NCBI RefSeq assembly: GCF_020615385.1
Contig: NZ_JAJAVB010000022.1
Span: forward strand, 154,735 to 218,734
Source: Jiella soli
GTDB lineage: Bacteria; Pseudomonadota; Alphaproteobacteria; Rhizobiales; Rhizobiaceae
Length of the DNA stretch: 64,000 nucleotides
Direction: 5' to 3'
Shown: positions 34,720 through 42,236 of the stretch, piece by piece
Numbering within the stretch: position 1 is the stretch's first letter
Layout: every line of letters begins with the position of its first letter
The notes under the pieces: model-generated
The model's input: the letters and a program-made list of their open reading frames with translations, nothing else
Told to the model about the DNA's origin: nothing
Database searches by the model: none
Translations under genes and position numbers: made by a program

Positions 34720-35687
34720 GTCATTCAAGTGGTCTGTCGGTGAATGCCGGAGTCCTTTCGCTGGTCGAGGACATGCGTCTGCGGGCGGCGGAGCTTCGCA
34801 TCAGCGTGTCGCAGGGGCCGGCGGGTGAGACGCTGATCGATGCCGGATCGACCGTTCCCGGCTCGATCGAGGCGGGGCGGCTGATGACGGAGATCTGTCT
34901 CGGCGGCCTCGGCACCGTCGACATCGGCTCGTCACCCTATCTTACGCGCTGGCCGTTCACCCTCACCGTGCGGTCCTCCAATCCCGTGATCGCCTGCCTC
35001 GGGAGCCAGTATGCCGGCTGGCAGCTGACCTCGGGCGAAGGCGAGAACGCCTATTTCTCCATGGGATCCGGCCCGGCGCGGGCGCTCGCAGGCCGGGAGG
35101 ACCTCTTCCGCGACATCGCCTATGCCGACAAGAGCGAGCAGGCGACGATCGTCCTCGAGGCGGCGAGCCCGCCGCCCGAGGACCTGGTGCGCCGGATCGC
35201 CAATGACTGCGACATCGCGCCGGAAAACCTGACCATCGTCTTCGCGCCGACGCAGTCGCTCGCCGGTTCGGTCCAGATCGTCGGCCGCGTCGTCGAAGTC
35301 GCGCTCCACAAGGCGCATGAATTGAAGTTCGACCTCTCGCGGATCGTCGAGGGGATGGGTACGGCGCCGCTGGCCCCGCCGCATCCCGACTTCATCACCG
35401 CGATGGGTCGGACCAACGACGCGGTCATCTATGGCGGACGGATCATGCTCCATGTGACCGGCCCGGCCGACGAGGCGAAGGCCCTGGCGGAGAAGCTGCC
35501 GAGCTCGAATTCGAACGACTATGGCCGTCCCTTCGCCGACGTCTTCCGCCAGTACGAGGGCGATTTCTACAAGATCGACCCGATGCTGTTCTCGCCGGCC
35601 GAGGTCGAGGTTGTCTCCCTGGAATCGGGCGAGACCTACCGAGGCGGCGCGGTCGATCCCAAGCTGGTCGACGCATCCTTCGGCTGA
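34716..35687 (+). CDS. mch: Methenyl-H4MPT cyclohydrolase
   Basis: 323 residues. It reads SVNAGVLSLVEDMRLRAAELRI at the N-terminus, then GTVDIGSSPYLTRWPFTLTVRSSNPVIACLGSQYAGW, FSMGSGPARAL, TIVFAPTQSLAGSVQIVGRVVE and a C-terminal FRQYEGDFYKIDPMLFSPAEV, all typical of Mch. It hydrolyses methenyl-H4MPT to formyl-H4MPT, feeding the Fhc complex. The start overlaps the preceding ATP-grasp gene by ATGA. Confidence 0.97.
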   Translation: MSHSSGLSVNAGVLSLVEDMRLRAAELRISVSQGPAGETLIDAGSTVPGSIEAGRLMTEICLGGLGTVDIGSSPYLTRWPFTLTVRSSNPVIACLGSQYAGWQLTSGEGENAYFSMGSGPARALAGREDLFRDIAYADKSEQATIVLEAASPPPEDLVRRIANDCDIAPENLTIVFAPTQSLAGSVQIVGRVVEVALHKAHELKFDLSRIVEGMGTAPLAPPHPDFITAMGRTNDAVIYGGRIMLHVTGPADEAKALAEKLPSSNSNDYGRPFADVFRQYEGDFYKIDPMLFSPAEVEVVSLESGETYRGGAVDPKLVDASFG

Positions 35688-35694
35688 CCCGGCG

Positions 35695-36630
35695 ATGATG
35701 TCTCCGCCGCACATCCTGCTCGTAACCGCCGATCTCGACCGCCATGCCCGCGAGCTGATCGCGGCGTTCGGAGCGCGCGGCGCGATCGTGCACGCGATGG
35801 GCCTCGCCGAGATCGGCTTCGATACGGCCGCGCCAGGCGGCCTGTCGATTCCGCATTTCGGCGCCGGCCTGCCCGATGCGGTCTGCGTGCGCACGATGGA
35901 CGGCGGCAGCTTTGAGGCCGTCACCCGCCGGCTCGGCATCCTCCACGCCTTTGCGCGGCTGGGCGTCCTCGTTTCCAACGATGCCCGGGCGATCGAGAAT
36001 TGCGTCGACAAGTCGATGACGAGCTTCCTGCTCGCACAGGCGGGTGTTCCCAGTCCGCGCAGCTGGGCCATCGAAAGCCGGAGCGCGGCCGAGGCGATCG
36101 TGGCCTCGGAAAACCGGCCGTTGGTCCTGAAGCCGCTCTTCGGCGCGCAGGGCAAGGGGCTGAAGCTGATCGGAACGGCCGAAGACCTGCCTGCGCACGA
36201 TCAGATCGCCGGCGGCGTCTACTACCTCCAGCGCTTTGCCGGCTTCGCAGCCGCGGGCCGCTGGACCGACTATCGCATCCTCGTGTCCGCTGGCCGGGTC
36301 GTTGCCGCGATGCGGCGCGAGGCGCCGAACTGGATCACCAACATAAAGCAGGGCGCGACCGCCCTTCCGATGGCGTCCGACGCTGAGCTCGAGGACCTCG
36401 CTGTCGCCGCGGCCGCGGCGATCGGCGGCGATTTCTGCGGCGTCGATCTCCTGCGCGATCCGGACGGGCAGGCGCAGGTGATCGAGGTGAACTCCATGCC
36501 CGCCTGGACGGGCCTCAAGAAGGCGACCGGCCTCGACATCGCGGACATCCGGGCTCGCGATCTCCTCGCCGAGGTCGAGGCACGGCCGCACCGGGCCGGC
36601 GAGCCGGCCGCCCTGCCGGCGCTCGCATGA
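35695..36630 (+). CDS. RimK-like ATP-grasp ligase of the C1 cluster (candidate MptN-like)
   Basis: 311 residues beginning MMSPPHILLVTADLDRHARE. ATP-grasp elements are SFLLAQAGVPSPRSW, PLVLKPLFGAQGKGLKLI, WTDYRILVSAGRVVAAMRR and FCGVDLLRDPDGQAQVIEVNSMPAWTGL, closest in style to the RimK/MptN family that adds glutamate to H4MPT or similar carriers. The gene lies between mch (7 nt) and the CitG-like gene (4-nt overlap), so it belongs to the cofactor set. A polyglutamylating role on the methanofuran analogue is equally possible. Confidence 0.87.
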   Translation: MMSPPHILLVTADLDRHARELIAAFGARGAIVHAMGLAEIGFDTAAPGGLSIPHFGAGLPDAVCVRTMDGGSFEAVTRRLGILHAFARLGVLVSNDARAIENCVDKSMTSFLLAQAGVPSPRSWAIESRSAAEAIVASENRPLVLKPLFGAQGKGLKLIGTAEDLPAHDQIAGGVYYLQRFAGFAAAGRWTDYRILVSAGRVVAAMRREAPNWITNIKQGATALPMASDAELEDLAVAAAAAIGGDFCGVDLLRDPDGQAQVIEVNSMPAWTGLKKATGLDIADIRARDLLAEVEARPHRAGEPAALPALA

Positions 36631-37511
36631 CAGTTGACGCGAAGGCCGTCGCAGACGCCTTCGTCGCCGCCTGCGAGGCGGAACTGGACGTCGTGAAACC
36701 CGGTAATGTCCACCGCTTCGCCCCCGGCCATGGCATGGATGCGGCGCTGTTCGTCGCAAGTGCTGTTGCGTCCGCCCCCTTCGTCGCGGCGCCCGGCATG
36801 CCGGTCGGAGAACGGATCTTGAAGGCCACAGAGGCCAGCTGGCAGGCGGCCGGCATGAACACCAATCTCGGCATCGTCCTGCTTGCGGCTCCTCTGGCGG
36901 CGGCGGCCGAACGCCTAGACGCCGCCCGCCCCTCGCCCGCTGCCAGTCCTGCAGCCCTGCAAGGCGCGGTAAAGGCGGTCCTCGCCGACCTGACGGCAGA
37001 GGATGCCCGCGATGCCTTCGCCGCGATCGCCAGAGCCTCCCCGGGCGGGCTCGGCGATCGCAACAGCCACGATGTGCGGGACGCCCCGACGATCTCCCTC
37101 GTGGAGGCGATGAGTCTCGCTGCCGATCGCGACCTCGTCGCCCGGCAATATCGGGACGGCTTCGAGGGGGTCTTCGCGATCGGCCTTCCCGCTCTCGACC
37201 AGGCACCATGGGAGAGCGAACCCTTCGAGGGGCTCGGGTCGGCGCTCCACTGCTATCTCGCCTTCGCCGCGACATTTCCCGACAGCCACATCCTGCGGAA
37301 GTACGGGCTGGATCAGGCGGAAGCCGTGCGCCGGAGGTTTACCGAATTCAGCAAGCGACTGAGCGCTATAGGCGATTCTCGCCAGGCCGTGGCGACCGCC
37401 CTCGCCTTCGACGACGAGTTGAAGCGGTCGCGCCTCAACCCGGGCACCTCGGCCGACCTGACAGTCGCCTCGCTTTTCGCCAAATCCCTTGCGGAACCAG
37501 ACACGGGGTGA
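36627..37511 (+). CDS. CitG/MdcB-like (triphosphoribosyl-dephospho-CoA synthase family) C1-cluster protein
   Basis: 294 residues. It begins VADAFVAACEAELDVVKPGNVHRFAPGHGMDA, a family signature with the conserved KPGNVHR, followed by TNLGIVLLAAPLAAAAE and GGLGDRNSHDV. Members of this family accompany mch and mtdB in H4MPT-using methylotrophs and planctomycetes, and have no assigned reaction there. A role as a nucleotidyl- or ribosyl-type transferase in carrier assembly is guesswork. It starts in an ATGA overlap and is the last gene before fae. Confidence 0.88.
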   Translation: MTVDAKAVADAFVAACEAELDVVKPGNVHRFAPGHGMDAALFVASAVASAPFVAAPGMPVGERILKATEASWQAAGMNTNLGIVLLAAPLAAAAERLDAARPSPAASPAALQGAVKAVLADLTAEDARDAFAAIARASPGGLGDRNSHDVRDAPTISLVEAMSLAADRDLVARQYRDGFEGVFAIGLPALDQAPWESEPFEGLGSALHCYLAFAATFPDSHILRKYGLDQAEAVRRRFTEFSKRLSAIGDSRQAVATALAFDDELKRSRLNPGTSADLTVASLFAKSLAEPDTG

Positions 37512-37752
37512 TTGACTGTCGCACGTCGGGGTCCATGTGGCCCCGAAGCTATCTGGCTAACCGGTCCCGTTGGGACGCCGCCAACAAGGATAGCCGTATG
37601 CCGGGATCTCAGCCCGGCAGTCGGGAGGGAGATCGCTCGATGCGTCCGTATTGGGGCCGCGTCTTGCCGCTTTCTTCCCGGGATCGGAAGTTCTTCAATT
37701 GGGACGGCGGCGACGTCGGACCAGTTAGCGAAACATTTGGAGGAATTTGCTC

Positions 37753-38262
37753 ATGGCAACCATCAACAAGGTGATGGTCGGCGAGTCGCTCGTCGGTGAA
37801 GGCAACGAGGTCGCGCATATCGACCTGATCATCGGACCCCGCGGTTCGGCGGCCGAGTCGGCGTTCTGCAACTCCTTGACCAACAACAAGGACGGCTTCA
37901 CGACGCTCCTCGCGGTCGTTGCGCCGAACCTGCCCACCAAGCCGAACACGGTGATGTTCAACAAGGTGACCATCAAGGGCGCCAAGCAGGCCGTCCAGAT
38001 GTTCGGCCCGGCTCAGACCGCGGTTGCGCGCGCGGTCGCCGACAGCGTCGAGAAGGGCATCATCCCGGCCGCCGAGGCCGACGACCTGTTCATCTGCGTC
38101 GGCGTCTTCATCCACTGGGAAGCCGAGGACGACGCCAAGATCCGCGAGTACAACTACCAGGCCACGATGGAATCCATCGAGCGCGCCATCAAGGGCACGC
38201 CGACGGCCCAGGAAGTCGTACAGAAGAAGGGCTCCGCGGCTCACCCGTTCGCCGGAGCTTAG
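37753..38262 (+). CDS. fae: Formaldehyde-activating enzyme
   Basis: 169 residues condensing formaldehyde with H4MPT to methylene-H4MPT. The whole sequence is highly conserved: [16 protein letters not shown] with the family's active-site His (His22), then [43 protein letters not shown] and the C-terminal [11 protein letters not shown] follows GGAGGAATTTGCTC. It is separated from the upstream operon by 241 nt that hold two small GC hairpins, so it likely has its own strong promoter, as expected for an abundant enzyme, and its own terminator. Confidence 0.98.
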   Translation: MATINKVMVGESLVGEGNEVAHIDLIIGPRGSAAESAFCNSLTNNKDGFTTLLAVVAPNLPTKPNTVMFNKVTIKGAKQAVQMFGPAQTAVARAVADSVEKGIIPAAEADDLFICVGVFIHWEAEDDAKIREYNYQATMESIERAIKGTPTAQEVVQKKGSAAHPFAGA

Positions 38263-38386
38263 ACAAGAAACCATCCCGGGGAAGACGACAAGCCGGCGAT
38301 GCCCGCCGGCCTTCTCCGGCGATTGGCCGCCAAATTCGGCTTCCAATAGGAGCCGACCGTTTTCCTCAGGGAGAGCGTACAGACGG

Positions 38387-38416
38387 AAAGGGGCCCACAG
38401 CGGCCCCTTTTTCTTT
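38387..38416 (+). terminator. Rho-independent terminator of fae
   Basis: AAAGGGGCC and GGCCCCTTT pair around CACAGC and are followed by TTCTTTG. It lies 125 nt after the fae stop, between fae and the convergent HisA-like gene. Confidence 0.85.
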
Positions 38417-38459
38417 GTTGTCGGCGGAAAGTGCTTGGCCGGGATGAGCTGACGGACGA

Positions 38460-39158
38460 TCAGCCCTCAAGGGACCGGAGAAAGTCTTTCGTCAGCCGAC
38501 CGTCATGCAGCGCGGTCGCGACCAGAGCCCCGGCGATTCCGGCCTCGGAAAGAGCCGCGACGTCCTGCGGCCCGCGCACGCCTCCGGCCGCGAAGACGGC
38601 GCGGTCTCCAGCGAGGGTCTTGATGCCGCGCAGGCGGCCGAGGTCCGGTCCGGCGCTGCTGCCGACCTTGGCGAGCGTCATCGCGATCACCCGGCTCGGC
38701 CAGAGCGAGGCGTCGGAGAGGAGTTCCGCCGGCCCGAGAAAGGTCTCGCCACGAAAGTCGAGCGACAGGACGACGTCCGATTCGCCCGAGAAGGCGGCGA
38801 CGACCTCCGCGTCCGTCACCGATTCCGAGCCGAGCACGGCGACGCAGCCCGGCATCGCCCGCACCGCCTCGGCTTCGGCCCGGCTGCGAACGCCGGCGTC
38901 GACCCAGAACCGCATGGCCGGGAAAGCATCCGCCAGCGCCTCGATCACCTGCTCGTTGCGCGCGCCGCCTTCGATCGCGTCGAGATCGGCGATGTAGACT
39001 TTCGAAAAATCTGCGAGCGTCATCAGCCCCTTGGTCACCGCAACGGGATCAGCGCTTGGGGCAAGCGGGGTTTCGATTGGCCGGTAGTTTGCGCGATCGC
39101 CCATCACGCCGCGCACCACCAGCCCATTCTTGACGTCGAGAACCGGGATGATCTGCAT
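38460..39158 (-). CDS. HisA/HisF-like TIM-barrel protein of the C1 cluster
   Basis: 232 residues. It starts MQIIPVLDVKNGLVVRGV, which resembles HisA (IIPALDLxxGxVVR). It also has SKVYIADLDAIEGG, RFWVDAGVRSRAE and FAAGGVRGPQDVAALSEAG, consistent with a half-barrel repeat. It is not the histidine enzyme by context: its neighbours are fae and an MfnF-like gene, and archaeal HisA-related proteins occur in similar sets. The reaction is unknown. Confidence 0.88.
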   Translation of the reverse strand: MQIIPVLDVKNGLVVRGVMGDRANYRPIETPLAPSADPVAVTKGLMTLADFSKVYIADLDAIEGGARNEQVIEALADAFPAMRFWVDAGVRSRAEAEAVRAMPGCVAVLGSESVTDAEVVAAFSGESDVVLSLDFRGETFLGPAELLSDASLWPSRVIAMTLAKVGSSAGPDLGRLRGIKTLAGDRAVFAAGGVRGPQDVAALSEAGIAGALVATALHDGRLTKDFLRSLEG

Positions 39159-39326
39159 GAGGGTCCTTGTCGCGCGGCTTTGAATTTCGATGCTATAGGA
39201 ACCCTCTAGACCAGGGGCGCGGCCGGGGGAAACCCGCCAGTCGGCGATGGCGTGCTCCAGAGACTTCGGCGCCGGGGACGGAGCGTATTCGCCCGCCCCG
39301 CACCAGGGGCCAGAAACGGGACTGAC

Positions 39327-40358
39327 ATGCCAAGAACACTCGGTTGGGACGTAGGTGGCGCGCATCTGAAGGCGGCGCTCGCGGAGGACGACCGGATCCT
39401 GAAGATCTGGCAGGAGGCGACGCCGATCTGGCAGGGCCTGGAACATCTGGAGGCCGGCCTCACACGCATCCTCGGCGAGGTCGAGGAGATCGGCGGCGCC
39501 GAGCGGCACGCCATCACCATGACCGGCGAACTGTCGGACGTCTTCGCCTCGCGGCGCGAGGGGGTGGAGCAACTGACCCGGATCCTGTGCGAGCGCCTCA
39601 CCGGCGACGTGACGCTCTATGGCGGGGCGGCCGGCTTCCTGTCGCCGGGCCATGCCCGCGCCCATGCCGACGACATCGCCTCGGCGAACTGGCATGCGAG
39701 CGCGGCCCTCGCCGCCGCCGCGATCGAGGAGGCGCTGTTCCTCGACATGGGCTCGACGACCACGGACATCCTGCCGCTCCTCGGCGGCACCGTGCGCGCG
39801 CAGGCCAGCACCGATCGCGAGCGGCTGGTCGCGGGAGAGCTCGTCTATCAGGGCTACACCCGCACGCCGCTGATGGCGGTGGCGGCCAGGATCCCCTTTG
39901 CCGGGCGGGAGGTTCCGGTGATGAACGAATTCTTCGCCACCATGGCCGACGTCCAGCGGGTGGTCGGCATCCTCGACGAGAGCGACGACCTCTACCCGGC
40001 CGCCGACAGCGGCGACAAGGACGTCGAGGGATCGCGCCGCCGCCTCGCCCGCATGATCGGCATGGATTGCGGCCAGGCGAGCGACGGCGCGTGGGAATGG
40101 CTTGCCCATGCCTTCGCCGAAGCCCAGCTGCGCTTCGTCCACGACGCCGCGCTGAAGGTGCTGTCGCGCGACGATCTGTCGGACGACGCCTCCGTGGTGG
40201 TGGCCGGGGCCGGACGGCCGGTGCTGCGCCGGCTCGCGGCGCGGCTCGATCGCGGCGTCGTCGACTTTTCCGACCTGTTCGACTGCCCTGCCGAACTGCG
40301 CGACGCAGCCTGCCGCGCCGCGCCCGCGGCCGCGCTGGCGATCCTCGCCGGTCGCTGA
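39327..40358 (+). CDS. MfnF-like hydantoinase/oxoprolinase-fold protein (H4MPT-linked C1 transfer pathway protein)
   Basis: 343 residues. It begins MPRTLGWDVGGAHLKAAL (ASKHA-type phosphate loop), then AITMTGELSDVFASRREGV and ALFLDMGSTTTDILPLLGG, the second nucleotide-fold motif. The family is marked as linked to H4MPT C1 transfer, and the archaeal member MfnF joins the furan diphosphate to glutamyl-tyramine in methanofuran synthesis. With the MfnE- and MfnB-like genes 9-12 kb away, assignment to the methanofuran analogue is plausible. It is divergent from the HisA-like gene. Confidence 0.9.
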   Translation: MPRTLGWDVGGAHLKAALAEDDRILKIWQEATPIWQGLEHLEAGLTRILGEVEEIGGAERHAITMTGELSDVFASRREGVEQLTRILCERLTGDVTLYGGAAGFLSPGHARAHADDIASANWHASAALAAAAIEEALFLDMGSTTTDILPLLGGTVRAQASTDRERLVAGELVYQGYTRTPLMAVAARIPFAGREVPVMNEFFATMADVQRVVGILDESDDLYPAADSGDKDVEGSRRRLARMIGMDCGQASDGAWEWLAHAFAEAQLRFVHDAALKVLSRDDLSDDASVVVAGAGRPVLRRLAARLDRGVVDFSDLFDCPAELRDAACRAAPAAALAILAGR

Positions 40359-40405
40359 CCCATGCGCCCCGGCTCCCCGCAACACGCCGCCCCGAGGCGG
40401 AAGCC

Positions 40406-40939
40406 ATGACACAAGTGCCGGCGCATCTCGTCCAGATCGTGCCATTCGACGAGACGTATGCCGGTGCCGTCCGCGACCTCTTCGTCACGGTGAACCGCGC
40501 TCTCGCGCCACCGGACCGCCGCGCGGCATTCGAAGACTATATCGCGCGATCCATCGCCGCGGAGATCGGCCGCATCGCCGACTACTACCGCGAGCGGCAC
40601 GGCTCTTTTCGCTTGGCCATTGAGGGCGATCGCCTGCGCGGCATGTACGGCCTCGAGGCGACCGGTCCCGGCCGCATGGAACTGCGCAGGATGTATGTCG
40701 CGCCCGACTTTCAGCGGCGGGGCCTCGCGCGGCGAATGCTTGCCGACGCCGAAGCGGTCTGCCGCGCAACCGGGAGTACCGTCCTCGAACTCTCGACCTC
40801 GGAACTGCAGCAACCGGCCCTGGCGCTCTATCGCGGTGCGGGATTCGACCTCCTGCGCGAGGAGATCGCCGAGACCGGCAGCAACAAGACCATCGGTGGC
40901 GGTATCAGGCGGTTTCATTTCGAGAAGCGTCTCGGCTGA
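40406..40939 (+). CDS. GNAT-family N-acetyltransferase
   Basis: 177 residues. The acetyl-CoA binding motif A is in MELRRMYVAPDFQRRGLARRML (R-x-x-G-x-A), followed by LELSTSELQQPALALYRGAGF, motif B. The C-terminus RRFHFEKRLG is standard for the family. The substrate is unknown. It lies 47 nt after the MfnF-like gene in the same orientation, so it may be co-transcribed with it, but no biochemical link is evident. Confidence 0.9.
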   Translation: MTQVPAHLVQIVPFDETYAGAVRDLFVTVNRALAPPDRRAAFEDYIARSIAAEIGRIADYYRERHGSFRLAIEGDRLRGMYGLEATGPGRMELRRMYVAPDFQRRGLARRMLADAEAVCRATGSTVLELSTSELQQPALALYRGAGFDLLREEIAETGSNKTIGGGIRRFHFEKRLG

Positions 40940-41178
40940 TTGCCGGTGCTATAACCCCAGAAGCCGCATCGCGAAGACCGGCTGTCGCCCCCTTCGCACA
41001 GCAGGATCGTCGGCGACAGCGCTTCTCCCTCGCGCGATTTTCAGAAATATTCGGCCGTGCTCTTGTGATTCTTTTCGCTTTCCGCCATATTCGCAATGTC
41101 GATAGACGGCCGGACTTGGGCCCAGCGCTGAATTTCAGCGCGCTGTTCAAAGATTCTTCCTTCCCCATCGATCTACAA

Positions 41179-41201
41179 CGATCCGAAGGATTTTCGGATC
41201 G
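41179..41201 (+). promoter_or_regulatory. Hairpin in the cspA 5' leader
   Basis: CGATCCGAA and TTCGGATCG form a perfect 9-bp stem with a 5-nt loop, 30 nt before the cspA start. Long structured 5' leaders commonly give cold-dependent translation of csp genes. Whether this one does is inference. Confidence 0.4.
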
Positions 41202-41231
41202 ATCTGAACTATGTCTTGGAAAGGGTTTCCC

Positions 41232-41444
41232 ATGACGACGGGAACCGTTAAGTGGTTTAATTCTCAAAAGGGCTTCGGCTTCATCGCGCCTGATGACGGC
41301 GGCGCTGACGCCTTCGTCCACATCAGCGCCGTTGAGCGCGCCGGACTGAGCGACCTGCAGGACGGCCAGAAGGTCTCCTACGAGCTCGTTTCCGACCGCC
41401 GCACCGGCAAGAAGTCGGCCGACAACCTCCAGGTTGTCTCCTAA
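41232..41444 (+). CDS. cspA: Cold-shock-domain RNA/DNA-binding protein
   Basis: 70 residues, a single OB-fold cold-shock domain. RNP1-type KGFGFI and RNP2-type DAFVHISAV are present, after the canonical TGTVKWFNSQ start. Preferred start ATG 41232; a reading seven codons longer (from 41211) has no conserved content. It acts as a single-stranded nucleic-acid chaperone in the cytosol. A long A/T-rich leader with a hairpin lies upstream, and a strong terminator follows. Confidence 0.95.
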   Translation: MTTGTVKWFNSQKGFGFIAPDDGGADAFVHISAVERAGLSDLQDGQKVSYELVSDRRTGKKSADNLQVVS

Positions 41445-41555
41445 GCTCTTTCCGCGGCCGTAAGGCTCGCGGACCGTCCGCGTCGAGAGCGGGCCGACCA
41501 CGGATGTACTGGCGGCCCAACCGACGCGTTGACGACAACATCGCGCATCGCGCTG

Positions 41556-41591
41556 AAAAGGCCCTACTTCGAAGGAAGTGGGGCCTTTTTC
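41556..41591 (+). terminator. Rho-independent terminator of cspA
   Basis: AAAGGCCC..CTTC and GAAG..GGGCCTTT pair (one 2-nt internal mismatch) and are followed by TTC. It lies 112 nt after the stop. Confidence 0.85.
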
Positions 41592-41637
41592 GTATAGGGT
41601 GCCTAATCTACTGCCGCTCGCTTGCAGCAGGGTTCGA

Positions 41638-42099
41638 TCAGCCGGTCCACTGCGCATAGGCCGCGAGAAGCTCCGGAAATGCGTCTTGCGGCGGGAAGCG
41701 TTCGAAGCTGTGCTCCGCTCCGGCCGTCACGAACGGCATGCTTTCGCTGGTGAAGGTCTCGACATAGGGCGGGAAGGCCGGCGCATCGTCGAACATTGCG
41801 GAGCGGATGTTGACGAGGTCGTCCATCCCCTCAGGTCGGGTGAACAGCCAGCTCATGCACCAGCCGCAGAAATAGTGCCGCGTCGGGCCGTGCAGTCCGC
41901 CGATCACCGGCTCGCCGCTCGTTATGGTGAGGGCGTCGGCCGGATAGAGCGCGCTCAGCGAGAAGGCGCTCGACGTCATCTTCCGGCACCCGGTGCAATG
42001 GCAGGCCATGGTGATCAGCGGCCGGCCCCGCGCTGCAATCTGTACGCGCCCGCAACGGCAGCTCGCCTCGTGAACGGCATCCGTTCCTCCTGAGATCAT
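41638..42099 (-). CDS. GFA/CENP-V-family zinc protein
   Basis: 153 residues. The zinc-binding cysteines are in EASCRCGRVQI and MACHCTGCRKM, with YFCGWCMSW further on, the standard GFA pattern. The family is named after a glutathione-dependent formaldehyde-activating enzyme, but most members have no shown activity and this pathway organism already has Fae. A direct role in formaldehyde handling is therefore only a possibility. The start MISGGTDAVHE is at 42099; the longer frame is unsupported. Confidence 0.88.
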   Translation of the reverse strand: MISGGTDAVHEASCRCGRVQIAARGRPLITMACHCTGCRKMTSSAFSLSALYPADALTITSGEPVIGGLHGPTRHYFCGWCMSWLFTRPEGMDDLVNIRSAMFDDAPAFPPYVETFTSESMPFVTAGAEHSFERFPPQDAFPELLAAYAQWTG

Positions 42100-42176
42100 C
42101 GCTCGTCTCCCTGTCAGCGTTCCGCCCCTTCCTGCGCCACAGGACGATCCGTTTTGCAAGCTGGGTCCGAAAACGA

Positions 42177-42212
42177 GAAAGGGCCGGTGCGATGATCCGC
42201 ACCGGCCCTTTC
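42177..42212. terminator. Bidirectional terminator near the paoC end
   Basis: GAAAGGGCCGGTGCG and CGCACCGGCCCTTTC form a perfect 15-bp stem with a short loop. It lies 25 nt beyond the paoC-like stop on the minus strand and has A-tracts and T-tracts in its arms. Confidence 0.75.
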
Positions 42213-42236
42213 GAAGGCTGTTGTCGGGCAGTCGGC

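Noticed and set aside
37512-37752. Possible small gene or riboswitch before fae
   Set aside because: Only two short GC hairpins are visible. There is no conserved riboswitch core, and frames here are shadows.
38460-39158. Annotation as histidine-pathway hisA
   Set aside because: No his genes are nearby and the context is H4MPT/methanofuran. Only the barrel resemblance supports HisA.
41638-42099. Calling the GFA protein a genuine formaldehyde-activating enzyme
   Set aside because: The family name is historical and most members lack that activity. Formaldehyde capture here is clearly assigned to fae at 37753.
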